Shown piece by piece: positions 1 through 7,186 of a stretch of 22,635 nt of DNA. The stretch spans positions 1-22,635 of the forward strand of contig DJEH01000129.1 of assembly GCA_002431845.1 (NCBI GenBank), written 5' to 3'. Position 1 is the stretch's first letter, and the number at the start of each line of letters is the position of its first letter. The DNA comes from Prevotellaceae bacterium UBA5903 (GTDB lineage: Bacteria; Bacteroidota; Bacteroidia; Bacteroidales; Bacteroidaceae). The translations under genes and the position numbers were made by a program. Under the pieces are notes generated by a model. That model made no database searches, was not told the origin of the DNA, and was given only the letters and a program-made list of their open reading frames with translations.

Positions 1-58
1 GGTACGATAGAGGAATGGGAAACAAAAGAAAAATCAGAACGTTAAGTACAAATATAGA

Positions 59-1981
59 ATGAAAATGCTTTCAGTAATAAAATATCAGTTGTTGCTTGTT
101 TTAGCCTTATGTTCATCTTCATTGTTTGCTCAACAACGGAGTGAAAGCGAGGCACAACAAGTAGCTTCGCAATGGTTTGCTGCGCATGCTCCAGCCCACA
201 AAATAATGTCTGTAAAAAACATTGCCAAAAGCATGAAACAAGCTGACTACCGAGCTGCATGGTGCTTTAAGCAAGGAAAAAATTTTGTGCTTGTTGGAAA
301 AAACAAAGAGCAGCCTTCTATATTAGGCTATGGCAATGTAAATCGAGAGAATATGCCCGATATGTTGCAAAAGATGCTTTCTTTTAGCCCCATCAATGTG
401 CAACACTATCCGCTTGATGGTGCCAAATGGAAGCCCGTAGCACCATTGCTTACCACCTTACACTATTTTGGCTCGCCCTACAACGATCTTTGTCCTTACT
501 ATACAGACGACAATGGTGTTACCTCAAAAGAGCGTTGCGTGGCAGGCTGTGTAGCTATTGCTATGGAGCAGATATTGGCTTATTACAAACGCATCTATAC
601 CTTGCAAGACACGCTAAAAGGATGGACTACTCCCCACTATACGATAGCCGACATACTGCCTGGTGAAACTGTTGATGCACGTCTTATTCGTGACTCTTAC
701 AAGGACGGACTTGCCACAAAGGATGAGCGCGAAGCCGCAGCCAAACTGATGTACTACTTGGGTGTAGCCTCAAAGATGCAATGGGGACTCTCTGCCAGTG
801 GAACGAATACTTGGCGATTGGTTGAGCCTTTAAAAAAGGCTTTCGGACTTCAGTATGTTCATCATCTTGACAGTTATCAATACGCTCCAGTTGCCTATTG
901 GAACTTCTTGGCAAACGAGATTGCCGAAGGTCGCCCCGTATATTATGCTGGCAGTGCTATGAACCTTGAAGGGCATGCCATTGTGCTTGATGGCATTGAC
1001 GAAGCAGGTATGTTCCACATCAATTGGGGATTTGCAGGCGACTATGATGGCTATTTCCGCCTTGATGTGCTCTCGCTCAGAGAACCTGAAAACGAGCATA
1101 AAGAATTTAATGAAAATGGTTTTTTCTGCAATCAAGAGGCCTTGGTTGTATGTCCCGACGAGGTGGCATGCTTGCCTCCCGACACCCTTCAGCGTACGGG
1201 ACGAGAGGTTCGTATCGACTCGCTTTGGTGCATTGACGAACCATCAACACAGTGTGCAACACGCGTTAAAATGATTATTCGCAACACTTCAGACCAATGT
1301 ATTACCACCCCTTTTGCTCTGCTACAAAATGCCCCAACCGACACTGCTGCCATGCAACAAGCACAGTGGTTGGCATTTACGGGGCGTACGCTCATGCCCA
1401 ACGAGAGCGACACATTGCTCATCCATACCCAATTTGCTAATAGCGGCGAAAGCATCTTGTCGGTAACGCCCGATGGGGTACAAACGCTCTATGCCATTAA
1501 GTGCAATGTTAGTGACGAAGGTACAAAAGATATACAAGAGTCTGATGATATACACTTTAATGTTGTAGACCATACCACCCTCAACATTTGTCAGCCGCTT
1601 GCTAATAGTGCCAATTGTCGTGCAGCACAAAACTATCTGTTCGACCTCACCGACGAGACTACGCAAACCAATGCCCACAAAACGGCACGCGTATATCTCG
1701 ATGCTGGGGCCGACACCATCGTAAGCATGCAGTTCTCGCAATTGGTTCCTGGCCGCACCTACACCTATCGGTTGCGACGCAATTGGCCCGTAGTGATTGA
1801 AAAGAAGTTTACGATGCCTACAGCCGACGCTATTGTAAATACAAAGTGCAATCAGTCCAACGCTTCAACCCATTACTTCGATGTTGATGGTAAGCGATAC
1901 CTCTGTATGCCAACCAACCACAATGGCGTGATAATAGAAAAAACTGATAATAACATTCATAAAAAAATAACTCATAAATAA
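59..1981 (+). CDS. Secreted C10 family (streptopain/interpain-like) cysteine peptidase
   Basis: A 640-residue papain-fold cysteine protease precursor of the SpeB/interpain type, probably exported. Residues 1-25 form a signal peptide (hydrophobic core, ending ...SLFAQ). Residues 26 to about 125 match the position of the C10 propeptide. The catalytic domain follows, with the nucleophile Cys164 in the family motif AGCVAIAMEQ, the catalytic His306 in GHAIVLDG, and the family-typical NWGFAGDYDGYF at about 322-333. Residues 380-600 are not recognised and may be beta-sandwich domains. The last 35 residues (YFDVDGKR...GVIIEKTDNNIHKK) resemble the Bacteroidetes type IX secretion sorting tail, in a degenerate form; this is inference. 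A second ATG lies two codons in, so the start is uncertain by two residues. A DUF1934-like gene follows after 28 bases. In this family such proteases act on host or food proteins; the substrate here is unknown. Confidence 0.9.
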   Translation: MKMLSVIKYQLLLVLALCSSSLFAQQRSESEAQQVASQWFAAHAPAHKIMSVKNIAKSMKQADYRAAWCFKQGKNFVLVGKNKEQPSILGYGNVNRENMPDMLQKMLSFSPINVQHYPLDGAKWKPVAPLLTTLHYFGSPYNDLCPYYTDDNGVTSKERCVAGCVAIAMEQILAYYKRIYTLQDTLKGWTTPHYTIADILPGETVDARLIRDSYKDGLATKDEREAAAKLMYYLGVASKMQWGLSASGTNTWRLVEPLKKAFGLQYVHHLDSYQYAPVAYWNFLANEIAEGRPVYYAGSAMNLEGHAIVLDGIDEAGMFHINWGFAGDYDGYFRLDVLSLREPENEHKEFNENGFFCNQEALVVCPDEVACLPPDTLQRTGREVRIDSLWCIDEPSTQCATRVKMIIRNTSDQCITTPFALLQNAPTDTAAMQQAQWLAFTGRTLMPNESDTLLIHTQFANSGESILSVTPDGVQTLYAIKCNVSDEGTKDIQESDDIHFNVVDHTTLNICQPLANSANCRAAQNYLFDLTDETTQTNAHKTARVYLDAGADTIVSMQFSQLVPGRTYTYRLRRNWPVVIEKKFTMPTADAIVNTKCNQSNASTHYFDVDGKRYLCMPTNHNGVIIEKTDNNIHKKITHK

Positions 1982-2009
1982 CGCACAAAAAACTCATTGA
2001 CCCACCATT

Positions 2010-2420
2010 ATGTTGAAGAAAATACACATTGAAACTCTCCTTATAAGCAACACCGAAAACGGCGAAGACATCATCCGCACCCAAAGCACGGGGGGATGCC
2101 TAATAGAGGAAACTGGCATTATGTTGCGCTATGCCGAAAAGCAAAACAACGGCACCGCTACCCTGTTGCTTACAGAAGATTTAGCCGACTTAAAGCGACA
2201 TGGAAGCACCGAGGCTCGCATGACCTTTGTGAGCGGAAAACTCATTCCTTGTACTTATAAAACCGCCAATGGAATGCTCGACTTTAGCCTTTACACACAT
2301 CAGCAAAGCTTTGACATTGATGCCACGGGCGGTTGCTTTAAAGCCCAATACTCTATGCTTGCAGCAGGCAAACAAGTGGCAGACAACGTGCTCACCGTAA
2401 AGTGGACGTTTGATGAGTAG
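2010..2420 (+). CDS. DUF1934 / YwiB-like calycin-fold protein
   Basis: A 136-residue protein without signal peptide or membrane segment, so probably cytoplasmic. Its pattern fits the DUF1934 family (YwiB of Bacillus): an N-terminal strand region, then LRYAEKQNNGTATLLL, a charged strand with a conserved Arg (LKRHGSTEARMTF), a KTANGMLDFSLYTHQ segment, and a final strand pair typical of a small beta-barrel (FKAQYSMLAAGKQVADN). The molecular function of the family is not established. It starts 28 bases after the protease stop on the same strand, so co-transcription is likely, although a functional link to the protease is not evident. The family call rests on remembered motif resemblance only. Confidence 0.65.
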   Translation: MLKKIHIETLLISNTENGEDIIRTQSTGGCLIEETGIMLRYAEKQNNGTATLLLTEDLADLKRHGSTEARMTFVSGKLIPCTYKTANGMLDFSLYTHQQSFDIDATGGCFKAQYSMLAAGKQVADNVLTVKWTFDE

Positions 2421-2451
2421 GCGTTCAATATAAGTAGGCACTCAATATTAA
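2418..2451 (+). repeat. Imperfect 17-base tandem duplication at the end of the DUF1934-like gene
   Basis: The 17 bases at 2418-2434, which include the stop codon, are followed directly by a second copy at 2435-2451. Both copies read TAGGC..TCAATAT and differ at a few positions. It is probably slippage debris with no function. Confidence 0.45.
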
Positions 2452-2570
2452 TTGATATGCCTTAGTACATTGTTTCAGTCATAAACCAAGGCTTCAGACA
2501 AAATCAATGCACAAATTCATGCCAATTAATTTTGAACACATAGTTACAAAAAAACATTAATTCGGAACCA

Positions 2571-3791
2571 ATGAAAACAATGCTTAATCTATCATTCTTG
2601 CACAACAAACGCATCAAAACTCTGTTGCTAAGTGCCGTAGTAATAGTAGGTATAGGCATTTGTGCAATTGTTTTGGCCATTAAAAAGCCATTTGTAAACG
2701 ACTTTGAAATTGTTGATCAGTTGGGCGGAAACCTTTTTCCATCGGCCATACTATCGGTTGCAACCACCGACGCACAAGTAATTAAGCCCATGGACGGCAC
2801 CTATGTGGGTAACCCAAAATCGTGTATTGCCATAAAAATGCATAGCCGCAAAAAGGGCGAGGTGGTGCGTATTGATTTGGCCGAGACCCCATTCTATGCC
2901 CGCTCAATCAGCACTTTTGTGTTGCCACAAAAGAATGTAGACTACATTATCTACCCCGACATACTATGGCGATATGATGCTTTGCGCGACAACGAGCAAG
3001 CCGAACCCATAAGCGTAGTGGCCAATGTTGAGGCCGACGGTAAAGACTTTGGGCAGAAGGTGCGCACCTTTTCAGTGCGTAGCATCAACGAGTGCTTGCT
3101 TGGCTACAACAAGCAGCTTGCCAATGGAAAAATGCGCTACGTGAGCACCCGTCTTTTCTTTGCAGCCTACGTAAACGAGGAAAATCCGCTCATTGACAAA
3201 ATACTTCGTGAAGCCCTCAATACCAAAATTATCCGCCGCTTTTTAGGCTATCAAGGTTCAGAAGAGATGGTCGATAAGCAGGTCTATGCCCTTTGGTATG
3301 TGCTGCAAAAGCGCAATTTTCGCTATAGTTCAGTGTCGTATTCAAGCCTATCGAGCAATGTGGTTTATGCCCAACGGGTGCGTACTTTTGAGGATGCACT
3401 CAACTCTTCACAAATCAACTGCGTAGATGGTAGTGTGCTCTTTGCTTCGCTCTTGCGTGCCATAAACATTACGCCTGTATTGGTACAAATGCCAGGCCAC
3501 ATGTTTGTGGGTTTCTACACCAGTAAAAGCAAAAAGAACCTAACTTTTCTCGAAACCACAATGATTGGTGATGTAGACCTTGATGACTATTTTCCCGACG
3601 AAAAGTTAGACTCTACACGCACCACAAAGTCGCAAGCCGAAATGTCGCGGCTCACTTTTGAAAAATCAAAAGAATATGCCATGAAAGAGTATGCCAGAAT
3701 GAAAGATAAAGTGCAAGCCAACAAGCCTGGCTATATGTTTGTTGAGATAAATAAAGGCGTTAGACGCAGCGTGCAAAGTATTGGAAAATAA
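2571..3791 (+). CDS. Membrane-anchored transglutaminase-like (papain-fold) protein
   Basis: A 406-residue protein with a short positively charged N-terminus and one hydrophobic segment at about residues 18-38, so probably anchored in the inner membrane with the bulk in the periplasm. Residues 45-180 look beta-rich and are unrecognised. Residues 230-345 carry the transglutaminase-like pattern: helix nucleophile Cys284 in NCVDGSVLFASLLRA, His310 in PGHMFVGFY, and an acidic residue Glu328 in FLETT where the family usually has Asp. The helix running from the Cys and the step into a strand ending at the His are characteristic of the fold. Members can be proteases, peptidases or inactive binding domains; the substrate is unknown. 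The C-terminal 50 residues are Lys-rich. It lies 150 bases after the DUF1934-like gene and reads the same way. ATG 2571 is used; another Met lies three codons in. Confidence 0.7.
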   Translation: MKTMLNLSFLHNKRIKTLLLSAVVIVGIGICAIVLAIKKPFVNDFEIVDQLGGNLFPSAILSVATTDAQVIKPMDGTYVGNPKSCIAIKMHSRKKGEVVRIDLAETPFYARSISTFVLPQKNVDYIIYPDILWRYDALRDNEQAEPISVVANVEADGKDFGQKVRTFSVRSINECLLGYNKQLANGKMRYVSTRLFFAAYVNEENPLIDKILREALNTKIIRRFLGYQGSEEMVDKQVYALWYVLQKRNFRYSSVSYSSLSSNVVYAQRVRTFEDALNSSQINCVDGSVLFASLLRAINITPVLVQMPGHMFVGFYTSKSKKNLTFLETTMIGDVDLDDYFPDEKLDSTRTTKSQAEMSRLTFEKSKEYAMKEYARMKDKVQANKPGYMFVEINKGVRRSVQSIGK

Positions 3792-3821
3792 AAGGATAAA
3801 GCATTTTTTATAAGAATTATT

Positions 3822-3852
3822 TTTGTACTTCACTCCTCTTACAGTAATTTTG
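3822..3852 (+). promoter_or_regulatory. Bacteroidetes-type promoter ahead of coaX
   Basis: TTTG at 3822-3825 and TAATTTTG at 3845-3852 are separated by exactly 19 bases, which is the published Bacteroidetes sigma-ABfr layout (TTTG-N19-TAnnTTTG). Transcription would begin near 3858-3860, about 95 bases before the coaX ATG at 3956. A second TAnnTTTG match (3818-3825) overlaps the -33 element. Confidence 0.7.
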
Positions 3853-3955
3853 CACATTAATTGACACAAAGATATAGTGTCCACTCGCATATAGCGCAGC
3901 AATAAGCATGCAGCGTGTGGTAACTATTAAGTCCACAGATTTTTTTAAAACGTTT

Positions 3956-4678
3956 ATGAACCTCATAGTAGACATTGGCAATTCATCAGCAAAGGTAGCC
4001 GTATTTAATAAAAATGAGATGCTGATGCGCAAACGGCTTGGGGCTGACATGATAAACGACCTTGCTACAATCGTCGGCGAATATGATGTCAAAGCCTGTG
4101 CCTTCTCTTCTGTGGGCAGCCCATCCGACGAAGCGGTAAGCGCCATCCGACGCCTCGTTTCAAACACATTATACGTTAAAGGCGATACGCCCACACCCCT
4201 TATTTGCGACTATCGCACCCCACACACCTTAGGAAGCGATCGCTTGGCAGCAGCCGTTGGAGCGGCTCATTGCTATCCACAATGCGACCTCCTTATCATC
4301 GATGCAGGCACATGTATTACCTACGACTATGTGAGTGCCGATGGACATTACCTTGGTGGCAATATATCGCCAGGATTGGGTATGCGCTTGCGAGCCTTGC
4401 ATGAGCAAACAGCCCGACTGCCGCTTGTAAACGTTGGCAATGCCGAAATACAACCTTATGGAAAAGACACGCCTTCGGCCATTCAAAATGGTGTGTTGCG
4501 CGGGATGGATTACGAAATTATAGGTTATCTGCACGCCATGTTACGCCAGCATCCAGCAGCTCGCATATTCCTAACGGGCGGAAATGGCTATCGCTTTGCA
4601 CAAGAATTTGAAGTAGAACGCAACGATGCTCTTGTCGAAATAGGGCTCAACTGCATATTACAGTATCAAGAAATATAA
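3956..4678 (+). CDS. coaX: Type III pantothenate kinase (CoaX)
   Basis: Phosphorylates pantothenate to 4'-phosphopantothenate, the first step of coenzyme A synthesis, in the cytoplasm. With the start at 3956 the protein has 240 residues, the usual CoaX length, and begins MNLIVDIGNSSAK. This places the phosphate-binding DxGN motif (Asp6) at the normal distance from the N-terminus; an upstream in-frame ATG at 3908 would add 16 atypical residues. Further type III motifs are GSDR (93-96, pantothenate site), IIDAGT (114-119, catalytic Asp116) and GGNISPG (134-140). The fold is of the ASKHA kinase superfamily, unrelated to CoaA. A consensus promoter lies about 100 bases upstream. The next gene starts on the base after the stop, so the two are translationally linked. 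Confidence 0.95.
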   Translation: MNLIVDIGNSSAKVAVFNKNEMLMRKRLGADMINDLATIVGEYDVKACAFSSVGSPSDEAVSAIRRLVSNTLYVKGDTPTPLICDYRTPHTLGSDRLAAAVGAAHCYPQCDLLIIDAGTCITYDYVSADGHYLGGNISPGLGMRLRALHEQTARLPLVNVGNAEIQPYGKDTPSAIQNGVLRGMDYEIIGYLHAMLRQHPAARIFLTGGNGYRFAQEFEVERNDALVEIGLNCILQYQEI

Positions 4679-6013
4679 ATGACAACAATCCACAAATATT
4701 TGGCTACTGCTGCATTGGCAGCATTGTCTTTAAGTGCCGTGGCGCAAACCAACGGAAGCAATTCGCCCTATTCGCGCTATGGTTTTGGTTTATTGGGCGA
4801 TGGCGGAAATGCCTTTAACAAGGGTATGAGCGGTACCGCCTATGGTATGCGTAGCGGCAAGGAACTCAACACCAAAAATCCAGCGTCGTATGCAGCAATC
4901 GACTCGCTTACCTTCTTGTTCGACCTTGGATTATCGTTGCAGAATGGCAACTTCTCGCAAAATGGTCGTAGCACCAATGCCCACAACACGTCAATTGACT
5001 ACATTACGGCTGGTTTCAGAATGGCTCCCCGCTTGGGCATGACCTTAGGACTTGTGCCTTATAGCACAATAGGCTATAACACAAGCAACGAAACAACCTC
5101 AAAGAGCGAAGATGGTCTGTCGCAAATTACACGTACCAACACCTTTGCCGGTGACGGCGGACTGCACGAGGCATACGTTGGTGTGGGTTGGGCTATAGTT
5201 AAACCACTCTCAGTTGGTTTCAATGCCGGTTATCTGTGGGGCGACCTCGAACATTCGTCTACAATGGAGGTGTCGGGCACCACAGCAAGTTCGTCTAATG
5301 TGCCGACAACAAAAACCACATATAGTGCCGACATACGTACCTATAAAGTTGATTTTGGTTTGCAATACGAGCAACAAATCAACAAGAAAAACAAACTCAC
5401 CTTGGGCTTTGTTTATGGTTTGGGCCACAAGGTGAACCGCACTGCTCACTACTACAATCAGCGCATACAGTCGAGCACAGTGCTTAGTGGCGACACGCTA
5501 CGTTGTGCCAATGCCTTTCAACTGCCCCATACGTTTGGTGTAGGTCTGACGTGGACGCTACGCAATTCATTGCGCGTTGGTGCCGACTACACCCTACAAA
5601 AATGGGCCGATGTAAAATATCCTGAGGTAGTTACAAAACTCGATAAGTCGCTCGACTATGTAAGCACAAAAGGTGCATTCTCTGATATGCATAAGGTGAG
5701 TGTTGGTGCAGAATATGTGCCCAATCCCGACGGCCTACGTTGGCGACAAAGGGTACGCTATCGTGCCGGCTTCTCTTATGCAACGTCGTACACAAAGATT
5801 GATAGCAACAATGGCCCTAAGGACTTTCAAGCCAGTTTGGGCTTTGCTTTCCCCATCGTAAACGTTTACAACAACCGCACCTATCTCAACTTCTCTGTTC
5901 AATACGAACACGTTAAGCCACAATTGGCAAGCATGATAAAAGAGAACTACATACGTTTTTGCATAGGCTTGTCGTTTAGCGAACGTTGGTTTATGAAGTG
6001 GAAAGCTGAGTAA
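4679..6013 (+). CDS. Outer membrane beta-barrel protein (conserved Bacteroidales family next to coaX)
   Basis: A 444-residue protein with a clear signal peptide (about residues 1-22, cleavage after AVAQ). The mature part starts with the Bacteroidales barrel pattern SPYSRYGFGLLGD...NKGMSGTAYGMRS and then has many alternating hydrophobic and polar strands with Gly and aromatic residues (for example LTLGFVYGLGH, SLRVGADYTLQKWADVKY, LNFSVQYEHVKPQ). It ends IRFCIGLSFSERWFMKWKAE, a membrane-strand ending. It resembles the FadL/OmpP1-like or PorV-like barrels of Bacteroidetes, but I cannot name a specific function or cargo. The ATG follows the coaX stop without a gap and lptC follows after 22 bases, so the three form one operon in which the later two serve the envelope. 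Confidence 0.75.
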   Translation: MTTIHKYLATAALAALSLSAVAQTNGSNSPYSRYGFGLLGDGGNAFNKGMSGTAYGMRSGKELNTKNPASYAAIDSLTFLFDLGLSLQNGNFSQNGRSTNAHNTSIDYITAGFRMAPRLGMTLGLVPYSTIGYNTSNETTSKSEDGLSQITRTNTFAGDGGLHEAYVGVGWAIVKPLSVGFNAGYLWGDLEHSSTMEVSGTTASSSNVPTTKTTYSADIRTYKVDFGLQYEQQINKKNKLTLGFVYGLGHKVNRTAHYYNQRIQSSTVLSGDTLRCANAFQLPHTFGVGLTWTLRNSLRVGADYTLQKWADVKYPEVVTKLDKSLDYVSTKGAFSDMHKVSVGAEYVPNPDGLRWRQRVRYRAGFSYATSYTKIDSNNGPKDFQASLGFAFPIVNVYNNRTYLNFSVQYEHVKPQLASMIKENYIRFCIGLSFSERWFMKWKAE

Positions 6014-6035
6014 GCAAATAGCCCACTTAAGAAAA

Positions 6036-6746
6036 ATGAAAGGTAAGTATCAACACACACGAGCATGGCACAGATGGATGGTCTATCCGTTTTTGTTTCT
6101 GCTCCTTGCAAGTCCCGTGGCATGCTCAAACGATGCACCTCCAGTAGGAAATACCGTGGTAGGGCGCGACTCCTTGCCTGTAATGGTTACGCGCGGTGTG
6201 TCTAAAATCATCACCGACTCAGGCATTGTTCGTTACAAGATAATCACCGAAGAATGGCGCATTTACGACAAAACCACGCCACCCCGATGGGAGTTTCCAA
6301 AGGGATTATTCCTTGAACGCTACGACAACAAGTTTAAGGTAGACCTCCGGTTTACAGCCGATAGTGCATGGCTTTACGACCAAAACTTGTGGAAGTTGCG
6401 TGGGCACGTGTTGCTCGACGATAAAACCTCGCAAAGCAAACTGCGCACGCAAGAGTTGTATTGGAACATGCGTACGGGCGAAATGTCGTCGAACGTACAC
6501 ACCTACCTCAAACAACCCCAACAAGAGATTGAGGGTAACTGGTTTAGAGCCACAATGCAAAACGGACATGCCACCCAATACCACGTTAAGCAATCAAGCG
6601 GATTTATGCCAATGGGCGATATAGGTGGTGCTCCAGCAACACCAGTTCAAGCGCAGTCAGGTGCTACAAGCAAGGACACTGCTACTGCCCAACCACAACA
6701 CGAAGCCCCTATAAGCCGACCCAAAAGTTTCGATAAAAGTAGATAA
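6036..6746 (+). CDS. lptC: LPS export ABC transporter periplasmic protein LptC
   Basis: A 236-residue protein with a Lys/Arg-rich N-terminus and one hydrophobic segment (about residues 16-30) ending PVACSND. Cys30 could be a lipoprotein cysteine, although Pro at -3 makes a poor lipobox. The body fits the LptC beta-jellyroll: ITDSGIVRYKIITEEWRIYDK...WEFPKGLFLERYD, then DSAWLYDQNLWKLRGHV, then a repeat-like strand set ending TGEMSSNVHTYLKQP and IEGNWFRATMQNG. LptC connects the LptBFG ATPase complex to the LptA-type bridge that carries lipopolysaccharide to the outer membrane. Residues 197-236 are a low-complexity Ala/Gln/Thr/Pro tail outside the domain. It is the last gene of the coaX operon and is followed by a long hairpin. 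Confidence 0.8.
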   Translation: MKGKYQHTRAWHRWMVYPFLFLLLASPVACSNDAPPVGNTVVGRDSLPVMVTRGVSKIITDSGIVRYKIITEEWRIYDKTTPPRWEFPKGLFLERYDNKFKVDLRFTADSAWLYDQNLWKLRGHVLLDDKTSQSKLRTQELYWNMRTGEMSSNVHTYLKQPQQEIEGNWFRATMQNGHATQYHVKQSSGFMPMGDIGGAPATPVQAQSGATSKDTATAQPQHEAPISRPKSFDKSR

Positions 6747-6768
6747 AAGCTCCTTTAAAAATAATATG

Positions 6769-6832
6769 TCAAAGGGCAGAATTACCTTATGCATTGTTTT
6801 TGCAACATTGCGTAGGTGGTTCTGCCCTTTGA
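6769..6832 (+). terminator. Long hairpin after lptC
   Basis: 18-base arms at 6769-6786 and 6815-6832 (TCAAAGGGCAGAA... against ...TTCTGCCCTTTGA) pair with only two G:T steps. The loop can pair further. It begins 23 bases after the lptC stop. There is no T-run directly after it, so it may act as an mRNA 3' stabiliser or imperfect terminator rather than a classical one. Confidence 0.55.
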
Positions 6833-6940
6833 TGTTGATGTGCATACATACTGAATATCAGCTATTTTATAGTTATCTTGTGTATGCTCGTTCCCTTATC
6901 ATTGTGGTATAATTGCGTAATGATGCGAATGATTGTTTGC

Positions 6941-7028
6941 TCATTACGGTCGTGATGAGCATTCATTACGACCGTAACGAGCATTCATTACGGTCGAGAT
7001 GAGCATTCATTACGGTCGAGATGAACCA
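6941..7028 (+). repeat. Four tandem 22-base repeats with an embedded inverted repeat
   Basis: Contiguous units lie at 6941-6962, 6963-6984, 6985-7006 and 7007-7028. All start TCATTACG, and the consensus continues GTCGAGATGAGCAT; the last unit diverges in its final bases. Unit 2 carries the central GTCG-type core in the opposite sense (ACCGTAACG). As a result 6944-6977 forms an inverted repeat with 15-base arms (TTACGGTCGTGATGA / TCATTACGACCGTAA, one G:T) around a four-base loop. There are no spacers, so this is not CRISPR. The rest of the 440-base gap 6747-7186 holds the lptC hairpin, a small palindrome and the lysS promoter; I see no gene in it. Confidence 0.85.
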
Positions 7029-7065
7029 ACTATAATGCGCTTTTTTACACAACAATATTACAATT

Positions 7066-7088
7066 CTTACGCAATTAGCATGCGTAAG
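7066..7088 (+). other. Small palindrome upstream of lysS
   Basis: CTTACGCA at 7066-7073 and TGCGTAAG at 7081-7088 are perfect 8-base arms around a 7-base loop. There is no T-run after it. It lies about 60 bases upstream of the lysS -7 box and could be an operator or a chance structure. Confidence 0.35.
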
Positions 7089-7149
7089 CTTAAAGAGGGC
7101 GATAACGTAAAATTGGTGCCTTATTTACAATGCATTCGCATGTTTTTAT

Positions 7150-7157
7150 TACCTTTG
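7150..7157 (+). promoter_or_regulatory. -7 promoter box for lysS
   Basis: TACCTTTG fits the Bacteroidetes -7 consensus TAnnTTTG. No good TTTG is found 19 bases upstream; the nearest is TTTA at 7124-7127 with a 22-base spacing. Initiation near 7163 would lie downstream of the in-frame ATG at 7130, which supports ATG 7187 as the true lysS start. Confidence 0.5.
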
Positions 7158-7186
7158 CATACATAAATACTAAAAACAATATAACG

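Noticed and set aside
3908..3955. Longer start for coaX
   Set aside because: It adds 16 residues before the DxGN motif, which family members place within the first ten residues.
6941..7028. CRISPR array
   Set aside because: The repeats are directly contiguous with no spacers, and no cas gene is nearby.
7130..7186. Longer start for lysS
   Set aside because: The -7 promoter box at 7150-7157 lies inside this stretch, so the ATG at 7130 would not be in the transcript.
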